A model generated the notes under the pieces. It was not told where the DNA came from, searched no databases, and saw nothing but the letters and a program-made list of their open reading frames with translations. Of a stretch of DNA of 25,224 bases, positions 6,347 to 14,873 are shown piece by piece (positions within the stretch are counted from its first letter, which is position 1; the number at the start of each line of letters is the position of its first letter). Made by a program: the position numbers and the translations under genes. This DNA is from JAIXWP01 sp044371755 (GTDB lineage Bacteria; Bacteroidota; Bacteroidia; Flavobacteriales_D; Sanyastnellaceae), in contig JBILSZ010000035.1 of assembly GCA_044371755.1 (NCBI GenBank), positions 1 through 25,224 of the forward strand. Reading direction: 5' to 3'.

Positions 6347-7273
6347 TCACCTATAAACACTTCTCTCCTCTTCATCATTAATCATGCTGATGTAGGAGCG
6401 GTAGCGTGATTCGGGGAGCTCTGCTTTTTCAATCGCCGAGCGGACGGCGCAGCCGGGTTCGTTGATGTGCTTGCAATTGCTGAATTTGCAACTCGGCAAC
6501 AATCGAAAAAATTCAATAAAATAATTCGGTATTTCTTCCTTCGGAATATCCACCAAGCCAAACCCCTTAATGCCGGGCGTGTCGACAATATAACCGCCAA
6601 ACGGCAACTCATGCATTTCTGCAAACGTGGTGGTGTGCTGTCCTTTGTTGCTGGACTCGGATATATCTCCAATGCGAATGTCCTTGCCTGGTATAAAATG
6701 ATTGACAAGGGATGACTTGCCCGCGCCGCTATGACCGCTTAGAAGATTCACTTTGCCTTTCATCTTTTCTGCCATGACATCGAGATTCTGTCCGTTCACG
6801 AGAGAGGTCACTAAAAAGGGATAACCTACTTTATCATAACTGTCAATCAAATCTTCCACGTCATACAACTCCTCCTCACTGTATTGATCAATCTTATGAA
6901 ATACCAATGTGGTGGGTATTCCATAGGCTTCAGCGGTAATCAAAAAACGATCGATGAAGCCGGGTGTCGTTTGCGGTCGCGTGGTGGTGACGACTAAAAA
7001 TGCATTGTCAATATTCGCAGCAACAATCTGCGCTTCTTTCGAGAGATTGACACTCTTGCGAATGATATAATTTTTTCTTTCTTGAATGTCCTTGATATTG
7101 GCTTGTCTCCCCTCCTCTACTTCTATCTCCACGATGTCGCCTGCGGCAACAGGATTGGTAGTGACAAGGCCTTTCAAGCGCAGCTTGCCGCGCACTTGAC
7201 ATTGATACACGTGGCCATCTTCAGCCTTTACTTCGTAATTTTTTCCTGTTGATTTTAATACAAGTCCTTTCAT
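6347..7273 (-). CDS. rsgA: Ribosome small-subunit-dependent GTPase A
   Basis: A 308-aa circularly permuted GTPase that checks late 30S subunit maturation. An N-terminal OB-fold (residues 1-70, with GDIVEIEVEEG) precedes the permuted G motifs: G4 as HKID 126-129, P-loop GHSGAGKS 180-187, switch threonines GQHTTT 211-216 and G3 DTPG 231-234. A C-terminal zinc-binding knuckle follows with C262, C267, H269 and C275. All hallmark residues are present and the length is normal. The start is ATG 7273-7271, 6 bp after the stop of the SDR gene, so the two are probably co-transcribed. It converges on the four-helix-bundle gene across repeat copy 4. Base composition is clearly higher in G+C than the left arm, as expected of a core gene. 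Confidence 0.97.
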   Translation of the reverse strand: MKGLVLKSTGKNYEVKAEDGHVYQCQVRGKLRLKGLVTTNPVAAGDIVEIEVEEGRQANIKDIQERKNYIIRKSVNLSKEAQIVAANIDNAFLVVTTTRPQTTPGFIDRFLITAEAYGIPTTLVFHKIDQYSEEELYDVEDLIDSYDKVGYPFLVTSLVNGQNLDVMAEKMKGKVNLLSGHSGAGKSSLVNHFIPGKDIRIGDISESSNKGQHTTTFAEMHELPFGGYIVDTPGIKGFGLVDIPKEEIPNYFIEFFRLLPSCKFSNCKHINEPGCAVRSAIEKAELPESRYRSYISMINDEEERSVYR

Positions 7274-7279
7274 ATTATT

Positions 7280-8065
7280 CTATAATGAAAGGGTACGTCC
7301 GCCATCCACTGGCACGTTGATTCCATTGATATACGATGCCGCTGGTGATGCTAGAAATGCAATCGCTGCTGCTATCTCTTCTGGTTTTCCAAGGCGCTTC
7401 ATCGGCACTTCATTTTCCATTTCGTGCTTCACTTCATTCGCATCGACTCCCATTTTATTGGCTTTGTTGCCGATGATTTGTTCGAGTCGGCCAGTCTCTG
7501 TAGCGCCCGGAAGAACATTGTTAACTGTAATATTAAATGCACCCAATTCCATCGCCAATGTTTTTGCCCAACTAGCTACCGCTCCGCGAATGGTATTGCT
7601 GACTCCGAGGTTGGGCAACGGTTGTTTGACAGAGGTGCTAATCACATTGATGATGCGGCCGTAACCGTTTTTTTTCATGCCGGGCACCAGTGCCTTTGCA
7701 AGAATTTGATTATTGATCAAATGTGCGTTGAATGCAATGCGAAATGCTTCGATGTCCGCATCGATGGCGGGTCCTGGATTGGGACCGCCTGTGTTATTGA
7801 TGAGAATATGAACGTCGTGTTGCGCGGCGAACTCTTGAATCGCCGTTTCTACTTCGCTGGTATGCGCAAAGTCAGCCACAATAGTGCCGTGTTGTTGACC
7901 CGCAGGAGTAGGCAAAGCAGCACATGCTTCTTTTAACTTATCCGCATTGCGTGCCATGAGATACACTGTGGCACCCAACGATGCGAGTTCTTTTGCAGCG
8001 GCAAAACCAATTCCTTGTGTAGAGCCGCACACGACGGCTTTCTTTCCGGTGAGATCCAAATTCAT
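7280..8065 (-). CDS. SDR-family oxidoreductase (FabG-like) with atypical active site
   Basis: A 261-aa short-chain dehydrogenase/reductase with a Rossmann fold. The cofactor loop is GSTQGIG (residues 14-20), the NNAG-type motif is NNTGG 90-94, and the C-terminus SYINGINVPVDGG is typical of FabG relatives. The active-site serine region is ISTS (142-145), but the usual YxxxK is replaced: the aligned stretch reads GVSNTIRGAV, putting S156 and R160 where Tyr and Lys belong. An SDR subgroup with Ser/Arg at these positions exists in bacteria, so it may use a different chemistry or substrate. It lies 9 bp after a DUF4249 gene and 6 bp before rsgA on the same strand. Substrate unknown. Confidence 0.9.
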   Translation of the reverse strand: MNLDLTGKKAVVCGSTQGIGFAAAKELASLGATVYLMARNADKLKEACAALPTPAGQQHGTIVADFAHTSEVETAIQEFAAQHDVHILINNTGGPNPGPAIDADIEAFRIAFNAHLINNQILAKALVPGMKKNGYGRIINVISTSVKQPLPNLGVSNTIRGAVASWAKTLAMELGAFNITVNNVLPGATETGRLEQIIGNKANKMGVDANEVKHEMENEVPMKRLGKPEEIAAAIAFLASPAASYINGINVPVDGGRTLSL

Positions 8066-8074
8066 AGGACAAAG

Positions 8075-8854
8075 TTAGGGAACAATCCCTTCCACCGACG
8101 AACGGCTGAAAGCGGAAAAGTAACCTAGTGCCCCATTGGAAAGATTGGTAACAGGATTCGCCGGTGCGGCCGTAGCATCGTTCACGTTCTGCGATAGCGA
8201 GAACCAATAATTATAAACCTTTTCATCAATATGATCGATCTCGATCCGCACCGAGTCTCCTGTTTCGAATTCTAAATCTGGCCCACCAAAAATGGCCGCC
8301 ATAATTTCACCATCAGTAAACGTGTCGTCTGTGATAAAAATATCAGGGACTCTTTCACTGTTTATGATAATGTTGGCTTTGTAAAAGTCCTTTCTGCCTC
8401 CGACATCCACGAAGCCCACACCCGGATTCAAACTACCCGGTAATATTTCTTCAAAATAAAAATCCGTGATTTCGGTTTGATCCGGCATCACACATTCTGC
8501 CTCATACGTTTCACCATCCACAACAACGCGGAGTTTGAAATTGGCCCCCTGCTGACCAATGGGAGTCTCGGTTTGATAAACACCCGGCTGAACTTCTGTC
8601 AAAATGAAGATTTCTTCCTCGGTACCAAAAAACCTAGTGATCTCAACCGTCCCATTGGATACAGCGGGGAAATCATTGGGTTGATCAAAGGCCATCGAAC
8701 GCGTAACGCGCACGGTGGCAGGTTCGTCAAGGTTGTTTACAGATCCCACAATGACGACCTTCTGATCAGCTTCGTTCAAATCTATATCAATCTCTTTCTC
8801 GCACGACACAAGAAAAAGTGAAAGAAGACTAAAAATATATAAAACGTTTTTCAT
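8075..8854 (-). CDS. DUF4249 outer-membrane-associated lipoprotein, partner of the adjacent TonB-dependent receptor
   Basis: A 259-aa lipoprotein: a signal peptide with lipobox LVSC (lipidated C18) and then CEKEIDIDL, a usual beginning for DUF4249 proteins. The body is beta-rich, with the family tail ending GYFSAFSRSSVEGIVP. DUF4249 proteins have no established biochemical role. They are nearly always encoded directly after a TonB-dependent receptor, and a surface accessory or ligand-capture function is inferred by analogy with SusD-like partners. Its start is 2 bp after the stop of the receiver barrel gene at 8857, so the pair is translationally coupled. The SDR gene follows 9 bp later. Confidence 0.9.
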   Translation of the reverse strand: MKNVLYIFSLLSLFLVSCEKEIDIDLNEADQKVVIVGSVNNLDEPATVRVTRSMAFDQPNDFPAVSNGTVEITRFFGTEEEIFILTEVQPGVYQTETPIGQQGANFKLRVVVDGETYEAECVMPDQTEITDFYFEEILPGSLNPGVGFVDVGGRKDFYKANIIINSERVPDIFITDDTFTDGEIMAAIFGGPDLEFETGDSVRIEIDHIDEKVYNYWFSLSQNVNDATAAPANPVTNLSNGALGYFSAFSRSSVEGIVP

Positions 8855-8856
8855 GA

Positions 8857-11187
8857 TTATTTGAATAAGAAGTTATAGGTAATTGAAGGAACCCAACGGA
8901 ACAATGTGGTCTGGTATGCCGCGGTGCGACTGGGATCATCATCATTGTCTCTAAAGTTGATGGTGAAAGCATTCTCTCTTCCGTAAACATTATAAATCGA
9001 GAAGTTCCAATTGCTTTCAAATTTCTCTTTCTTTTTATTATAAAACGTAGCACTGAAATCTAAACGGTGATAAGCGGGCATGCGATAACCATTTCTTTCG
9101 GTGTACACCAAATACGTTTCACCGTCTACTTCATATTTTCCACTTGGGAATGTCACTGCATTGCCGGTATAATAAACCCACGAAGAAGAAAGCGACCAAC
9201 GATCGTTGATGTCATAAACACCCACTACCGAAATCTCATGCGTGCGGTCTTGACGAGAAGCGTACCAATCATTGTTATTGATGCCATCAATCTGGCGTTC
9301 GGTGCGGCTCAGCGTATATCCAACCCAACCGCTGAACTTACCTTTTTTCTTTTTAATTAATAATTCGATACCATAAGCGCGACCATCGCCGTAGAGCAAT
9401 TCTCCTTCTATCAATTCATTTCCTTGTGTAGAAGCTCCATCGCGATAATCGATTTGATTTTGCATGTCTTTGTAATACACCTCGGCGCTGAATTCGAACG
9501 TATTATTTTTAATGTTCTTGAACACTCCGAAACTCACCTGGTCAGCAATTTGAGGTTTCACATTTTCACTTGTTGGAATCCATAAGTCGGTAGGACTTGC
9601 CGAAGTAGCATTTGAAATCAAGTGCAAGTATTGAGCATTGCGTGCATAACCTGCTTTCAACGAAGTCGATTCATTCATCACATAAGACGCGGTGAATCGA
9701 GGTTCGGGAATAATATATGTTTTTACAATTTCATTGTCTGAATAAGAAGTAGTGTCTAGTACGTTTCCGGCTAGATCAAACTTGTAGTGATCGCCACCAA
9801 GCGGAGAGAACGTGCTGAGACGAACGCCATAGCTCAAGTTCCAATTAGTGCCGATCTTTGATTCACCATTCGCATACACGGCGCTTTCGAAAGCGTAGCG
9901 CTTGGTTAAGTCAGCGCTATCATCCACACCACTCGTTTCACTCGCGGTGATTTCACCTGGAGTGATGGCATGATAAATACCATTCACACCAAATCGAAAG
10001 TTAGAATTTGTTCCCGGGAAGAACTGCCATTCCTGTTTTACGTTGTAGTCTTGAATGCGTGAGAGAATATCAATATCCAATGCGCTACTTGAAATACCAA
10101 TGTTATAATTGTAATCACTAAAAATCAATGAAGTGTTGGAGAACCATTTTTCACTCACGATGTGATTCCAGCGTGCCGTGACGGTGGTGTTTCCCCAATC
10201 CAAACCAAATGCATCGGCTACACCCAGAACATCTTTACCAGTATAGGCTGAGAGGAATACACGATTGCGTTCATTGAATTGGTAGTTTGCTTTGAAATTC
10301 AAATCATAAAAGTAAAGTTGACTTTCTCTGATCGTTTCGTTTGGAGAAGCTCTTAGAAAAACATCCGCATACGTGCGACGACCGGTTACTAAGAATGAAC
10401 CCTTGTCTTTGACGATAGGACCTTCCACGAGCAAGCGGGAAGAAATAAGACCGATACCACCGCCGATGCGATAGTCCTTGTTATTTCCCTCATTCATGCG
10501 AATATCGAGAACCGAAGAAGCACGGCCGCCGAATTGAGCAGGCGCAGAACCTTTGTACAGCGTCGCATCTTTAATCGCATCACTATTGAAAGTTGAGAAG
10601 AATCCTAGTAAGTGACTTGCGTTATAAACGGGCGCCTCGTCGAGGAGAATTAAGTTTTGGTCTGCTTGACCTCCGCGAACGAAAAAACCAGAATTCCCTT
10701 CCCCAGCGCTTTTTACTCCGGGTAGTAGTTGAATGGATTTTAACAAATCGCGTTCACCGAATAGCACGGGAAGTTTGTTTATCTCCTTCATATCTACTCT
10801 CTCCGTGCCCATTTTGGCATCGGTTACATTTTGGTTCTCGGCTTCGGCAGTAATTTCAACAGCCTTCAAAATACTGCTCTCGTCGGCGAGTGCGATATTG
10901 AGGCGGCGATTTTCTGAAAGCTCCACTTTGCGTTGGATGGTTTGAAAACCGAGAAACTTCACGATAAGCGTGTAATTTCCTTTGGGTAGGGTCATAGAAT
11001 AGAAACCGTACTCATTTGAAACGGCGCCTTTGCCAGGCAGTTCGGACACTGCCACTACAGCTCCGATAAGAGTTTCACCGCTTAGAGAATCGCTCACCGT
11101 GCCGCTAATGGTGAACTTATCTTGAGCGGAGGCACTTATTGTGAAAAATACAAAAAGTAAAGGGATAAAAAGCAGTTTGAGTCGCAT
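8857..11187 (-). CDS. TonB-dependent receptor with carboxypeptidase-regulatory-like N-domain
   Basis: A 776-aa outer-membrane active transporter. The frame is open to 11301, but the internal ATG 11187-11185 is the better start because it directly begins a clean signal peptide (MRLKLLFIPLLFVFF...SASAQ). The 38 residues before it look non-coding. An N-terminal carboxypeptidase-regulatory-like domain (about residues 25-105, GTVSDSLSGETLIGA) precedes the plug (about 120-230; IQLLPGVKS, SGFFVRGGQADQNLILLDEAPVY, GGRASSVLDIRM). The rest is a 22-strand type barrel ending in WVPSITYNFLFK. It is paralogous to the receptor at 17154-19538, sharing long plug stretches. It couples to TonB to import an unknown large ligand. 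The DUF4249 partner follows after 2 bp. Confidence 0.95.
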   Translation of the reverse strand: MRLKLLFIPLLFVFFTISASAQDKFTISGTVSDSLSGETLIGAVVAVSELPGKGAVSNEYGFYSMTLPKGNYTLIVKFLGFQTIQRKVELSENRRLNIALADESSILKAVEITAEAENQNVTDAKMGTERVDMKEINKLPVLFGERDLLKSIQLLPGVKSAGEGNSGFFVRGGQADQNLILLDEAPVYNASHLLGFFSTFNSDAIKDATLYKGSAPAQFGGRASSVLDIRMNEGNNKDYRIGGGIGLISSRLLVEGPIVKDKGSFLVTGRRTYADVFLRASPNETIRESQLYFYDLNFKANYQFNERNRVFLSAYTGKDVLGVADAFGLDWGNTTVTARWNHIVSEKWFSNTSLIFSDYNYNIGISSSALDIDILSRIQDYNVKQEWQFFPGTNSNFRFGVNGIYHAITPGEITASETSGVDDSADLTKRYAFESAVYANGESKIGTNWNLSYGVRLSTFSPLGGDHYKFDLAGNVLDTTSYSDNEIVKTYIIPEPRFTASYVMNESTSLKAGYARNAQYLHLISNATSASPTDLWIPTSENVKPQIADQVSFGVFKNIKNNTFEFSAEVYYKDMQNQIDYRDGASTQGNELIEGELLYGDGRAYGIELLIKKKKGKFSGWVGYTLSRTERQIDGINNNDWYASRQDRTHEISVVGVYDINDRWSLSSSWVYYTGNAVTFPSGKYEVDGETYLVYTERNGYRMPAYHRLDFSATFYNKKKEKFESNWNFSIYNVYGRENAFTINFRDNDDDPSRTAAYQTTLFRWVPSITYNFLFK

Positions 11188-11207
11188 AAAAATTAATTCG
11201 CTGCAAA

Positions 11208-11221
11208 GGTGACGAGTCACC
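11208..11221. promoter_or_regulatory. Palindrome GGTGAC-GA-GTCACC in the leader of the TonB-dependent receptor
   Basis: Perfect 6-bp arms around 2 nt, 20 bp upstream of the chosen start codon of the receptor. On the gene strand it is followed by CTTTGCA, which partly matches the Bacteroidota -7 element. It is a candidate operator or short RNA hairpin; no -33 element at proper spacing was found. Confidence 0.4.
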
Positions 11222-11306
11222 ACCCCTTTAGTTACAATATTCACATGAAATGTCCAATAAATTTGACCAATGGTCTTTATCAGGGGGTGAATGGCGAACA
11301 AAAAAA

Positions 11307-13967
11307 CTAGTTAAAAACAGAAATTCGGTACCTTAACGAAAACATCACGTACCTGCTAATTAGATTGCTATTGGTCTCATTCAATGAATTTAATTCTACA
11401 AATCTTGTAACACCCGTATTCCTATCCAATAAATCGAATCCTTCAAGCTCAAGTGTCCACTTATTCCATTTCTTTAATTGGTAAGCAATCGAACCTGAAA
11501 GTATGGGGATTACTTGTCGTTCTCCAATATCTGTCGCTATATAGTTATTTACTGTTCCTTTGAGTTTGAATGTAAACTGTTTGTTGGGATACCACTCTGA
11601 ATATGCAAAGTAAGATAGATTCGTGAAATCATTAGACCCATCAATATTGCTGAAAATACTCCTTCCAAATTCAAATTTTCCGCCGAGACCCACATCCCAC
11701 TTTTCCTTTTTCCGATTATCCAATTTTGCCTCGAATGAATGCGTCCATGTATTCGATTTTACCTCGATATCATTGATTGGAGTGATGGAAGATGACCACG
11801 AAGGACTATAACTGAGAGAAATGTTTGATTTAATGGCGCGTAAGGGACGATTAAAATCTACTGAAGCGGTGGTGGTGTTGTCATAATCCACATTTTGGTA
11901 CTCCCAAAGTTGCGTACCATCATCGCGAATCGTGCGCGCCCAAACGATTTTATCGCGTGTATATTGGTTATTAATAGATAAAAACAATCCTGTAAAAGAA
12001 AATTGATCGAAGAAAAACCATTGACCAAAAACAGTGTGTTTATCCTCCGGGCGCAGAGCTGCGTTTCCCTTAAAAGCCTGTTGTGGATTTGTGGCATTTA
12101 CGTATTCCACCAACTGTTCTGAAGTCGGAAGATCTATCGTTCTTGAATAATTCAAGTTGACAGATTTCCCTGCTGCATAATCTGATCTCCATGTAAGATT
12201 GGGTAAGAACTCTAGCTTTGAATCATATCCATTCCATTGGTAAACGGTTGGTTGAATGGAAACTCTAAACTGACTTTTTGCCTTCACCCGATTAAAGGCG
12301 ATATCCACGTTTCCCCATTGCGCATTTCGATTAGCTGCTACATCGACTAAATCTATTTCATCAAAAAAAGGAGATTGGGTGCGATTCGTGGAACCCTCAT
12401 TCCACCTACCATTCACACCAATGGAAGCATCCCACGTTTTGGTCAGTGTCTTTCTTAGTGTTGCCCCAGCCACCCACGTCATTTCTTTATTTACATTATC
12501 CAAGACTTGTTGATTTGTAACGAGCAAATTATCAGTAAATAAAAAAACATTGTTGGTAAAATCGCGATTGTCGATGGTCTTGGAATAGGATGCACCGACA
12601 CTTGCCTCAAATAGTGACCAAAATCCAAGCAAGCGCTTTACATAAGTTGCATCTGTGTTTATAGACTGTTGCAATTGATCGCGCCTGTTAAAGGCATTCA
12701 ATCGTTGTTGCGGAGTAATGAATTCTGTAGTTGTTTCTTCTTGAGAAAGTGCATTTAGGAATTTTTGACCAGCGCTTGCATTGAATACGATACTCGACAG
12801 CGTATCCAGACGCCACTTCGTGCTCAAGCGAATAGCATGATTCTGATTATCGCGTTGTTCGTTGTCAAAACCATATTGATTGAATTCACCATTTTGCAGA
12901 ATGTTGCGTGTTCGAAAAGTCTCGTTGAGCAATCGATCCACGCCGCTTCCTAGATAATTAATTGAAAAACGATGGAATTTGTCTTTCTGATAAGTGTAGT
13001 TGATACCTCCTGCAATAGACTCATTGTTTCCATATATGGGCTGACCAAAATTTACGGGGATATCGTCACCGTCGAGTGTTATTTGACCGGACCCCAATGC
13101 GGCTAGGCCACCATTGAAATCGATGTAATCTTTGACGCCAAATCCGAAGTCATTGATATCATTCCCCATTCCGAGAATGGAGAATTGATGTTTGCCTGCA
13201 AACCGAAGCGCTTTTCCACCAAATTTATAATGCTCGTCAGTGCCTGCACCAGCATAAACCTCCCCTATCCATGAATTCTTACGATCTTCTTTCAGAGTTA
13301 AATTAATGGTTTGTTCCCGTGTGCCGTCATCATAGCCTGTCAATTCATTCAGATCGCCTTTACCTTCGTAGACTTGAACCTTATTGATGGCATCCGCTGG
13401 AATATTCTTAGTTGCTATTGTCGGGTCATTGCCAAAAAATTCCTTTCCGTCCACTAATACTTTCTGTACGGTTTTTCCATTCACTTTAATGTTTCCCTGA
13501 TCATCCACTTCCACTCCAGGCAATTTTTTCAATAGTTCTTCCACGTTTGCATTTGCGGATGTTCTAAAGGCAGCACTATTATATTCTAACGTATCGCCAT
13601 TCAATCTAATAGGTATTCTCTCCGCTTCAATACTAACGCCATCCAACAATTTCGCGGCCATTGCCAATTCAATGTTTATGACCTTATTCATAGTGTCGTT
13701 TACCACTAAGGTCTGATAAGATGTCTCATAGCCTGTAAGTGCCGCTTGAAGCAAATAGACATTATTGGCTACACCTCTAATGATATATTTACCGTCCAAA
13801 TCGGTCATTCCAAAGTATTGAAATGTGCTATCGCTAACATCCAATAAAGTGATTGTCGCAAATGGAAGAGGCTGTTTATCTGCATCCAGTACCAGTCCTC
13901 CAATTGTCTGTTGACCGAAAATGAAACTAGAAAATATCAAGAAACATCCAAGAAAAAGAAGTCTCAT
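11307..13967 (-). CDS. TonB-dependent-receptor-like outer-membrane beta-barrel protein
   Basis: An 886-aa protein of the large Bacteroidota family that pairs a carboxypeptidase-regulatory-like domain with a plug-like region and a barrel. Signal peptide 1-19 ends at FGQ. The N-domain spans about 20-110 (LDADKQPLPFATITLLD, DGKYIIRGV). The plug-like segment is about 130-240, with LLKKLPGVEVDDQGNIKVNG and KVLVDGKEFFGNDPTIA, a signature of this family. The barrel runs to the C-terminal LRYRISVFN. Members of this family are commonly encoded beside GLPGLI proteins, as here: its start lies 2 bp after the GLPGLI stop. Transport cargo, if any, is unknown. It does not closely resemble the two receptors paired with DUF4249 genes. 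Confidence 0.92.
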   Translation of the reverse strand: MRLLFLGCFLIFSSFIFGQQTIGGLVLDADKQPLPFATITLLDVSDSTFQYFGMTDLDGKYIIRGVANNVYLLQAALTGYETSYQTLVVNDTMNKVINIELAMAAKLLDGVSIEAERIPIRLNGDTLEYNSAAFRTSANANVEELLKKLPGVEVDDQGNIKVNGKTVQKVLVDGKEFFGNDPTIATKNIPADAINKVQVYEGKGDLNELTGYDDGTREQTINLTLKEDRKNSWIGEVYAGAGTDEHYKFGGKALRFAGKHQFSILGMGNDINDFGFGVKDYIDFNGGLAALGSGQITLDGDDIPVNFGQPIYGNNESIAGGINYTYQKDKFHRFSINYLGSGVDRLLNETFRTRNILQNGEFNQYGFDNEQRDNQNHAIRLSTKWRLDTLSSIVFNASAGQKFLNALSQEETTTEFITPQQRLNAFNRRDQLQQSINTDATYVKRLLGFWSLFEASVGASYSKTIDNRDFTNNVFLFTDNLLVTNQQVLDNVNKEMTWVAGATLRKTLTKTWDASIGVNGRWNEGSTNRTQSPFFDEIDLVDVAANRNAQWGNVDIAFNRVKAKSQFRVSIQPTVYQWNGYDSKLEFLPNLTWRSDYAAGKSVNLNYSRTIDLPTSEQLVEYVNATNPQQAFKGNAALRPEDKHTVFGQWFFFDQFSFTGLFLSINNQYTRDKIVWARTIRDDGTQLWEYQNVDYDNTTTASVDFNRPLRAIKSNISLSYSPSWSSSITPINDIEVKSNTWTHSFEAKLDNRKKEKWDVGLGGKFEFGRSIFSNIDGSNDFTNLSYFAYSEWYPNKQFTFKLKGTVNNYIATDIGERQVIPILSGSIAYQLKKWNKWTLELEGFDLLDRNTGVTRFVELNSLNETNSNLISRYVMFSLRYRISVFN

Positions 13968-13969
13968 AA

Positions 13970-14743
13970 TTAATCCATCTTAATAATTAAACCCTGATCT
14001 CTTCCAGAGAACTGCTCTTGCATTTCTTTGGTCTTTTCCTCAACCATTTTATTGAACTCCTCTTCTGTAATCTTCTTTCCTTTGGATGGAGCTTGCACTC
14101 TAGAAGTATCCTTCTCATTCTGATCTATTCTAATTGCCACAATTTTTCTTTGAGAATCGGGATATTCCAACTCGAGAATTAAGCCTGGTAAACCCGTAAT
14201 TCCGTTTGGCCCCATTTCTGATTTAATGCTTCCAGTAAACCAAGCTATAACTTTTTCATCATCCACCATAGCTGTAGCTTCCATTACTTCATAATCTAGA
14301 AATACCTTCTTATTTCCTGTAATCTTCCATGATATTGGTTCGATTTTACCTTCGATTAAAAATAGTTTACCCATAAAATCTCGTTGTTCAACAGTTGTTT
14401 GTTTTTCTAAATCAGCGAAAAGAGAGTTTTGAGGAGCTCCGTCCATACCAATTAAGACAAGTCCTCCAGATTCCTGCTGCTTCTTTTTCTGTTCAGCCAT
14501 CTGCTCTTCCATCTTTACCTTATCTGTTCCGTACACTCCTTTATTGCCGATCAGGTAAAGTTGATTGTACATTTCTATTTTATCTGGCAACAATCCCTTG
14601 AGTTGTTCTGCAAGGGCGGAATCTAAATCAAGGCTTTTATCCAAACCAATCGACTCGACATAATCCACACGAATACAATTAGCGTTTTGACCAAAAGCCA
14701 GAGTATTGATTAATACTGCGAAAACGGCGATTAATTTTTTCAT
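13970..14743 (-). CDS. GLPGLI family protein
   Basis: A 257-aa exported protein with signal peptide 1-18 (ending AFG). It carries the family name motif itself, GITGLPGLILEL, with GLPGLI at residues 184-189, and AWFTGSIK (167-174) at the typical distance before it. The segment ISWKITGNKKVFLDYEVMEA (138-157) is the usual family core. A charged, Lys/Gln-rich insert occurs near 79-91 and a Lys/Glu-rich helix near the C-terminus. GLPGLI proteins are periplasmic or surface proteins of unknown function, restricted to Bacteroidota. It is first in an operon with the barrel protein (2-bp gap) and divergent from an OmpR-type two-component pair, whose likely operator lies between them. Confidence 0.93.
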   Translation of the reverse strand: MKKLIAVFAVLINTLAFGQNANCIRVDYVESIGLDKSLDLDSALAEQLKGLLPDKIEMYNQLYLIGNKGVYGTDKVKMEEQMAEQKKKQQESGGLVLIGMDGAPQNSLFADLEKQTTVEQRDFMGKLFLIEGKIEPISWKITGNKKVFLDYEVMEATAMVDDEKVIAWFTGSIKSEMGPNGITGLPGLILELEYPDSQRKIVAIRIDQNEKDTSRVQAPSKGKKITEEEFNKMVEEKTKEMQEQFSGRDQGLIIKMD

Positions 14744-14793
14744 AATACTTTCTTTTTATTTTTAGCAAAAGAACTCTACCAATTAGGGCAACT

Positions 14794-14832
14794 AGGTTAA
14801 TCAAACTTGAAGTGAGGTTAATTAAGGTTAAT
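14794..14832. promoter_or_regulatory. Three phased AGGTTAATNAA direct repeats; candidate response-regulator operator
   Basis: Units begin at 14794, 14815 and 14825: AGGTTAATCAA, AGGTTAATTAA and AGGTTAATGAA. Offsets of 21 and 10 bp put all three on one face of the DNA, and a weak half-match (AGGGCAAC) begins at 14785. OmpR/PhoB-type regulators bind tandem direct repeats with a 10-11 bp period. Such a regulator is encoded by the adjacent divergent operon (16300-16986). The site sits between the GLPGLI gene and the kinase gene and could control both. Confidence 0.6.
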
Positions 14833-14873
14833 GAAAAGAACGCCTTTGTGCAAGTCCTATATAAATTCGCATT

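Noticed and set aside
7317..7936. Antisense frames over the SDR gene
   Set aside because: They have no domain content and arise from codon composition of a confidently assigned gene on the other strand.
11188..11301. N-terminal extension of the TonB-dependent receptor to 11301
   Set aside because: It precedes a complete signal peptide starting at 11187 and overlaps the palindrome and leader, so it is unlikely to be translated.
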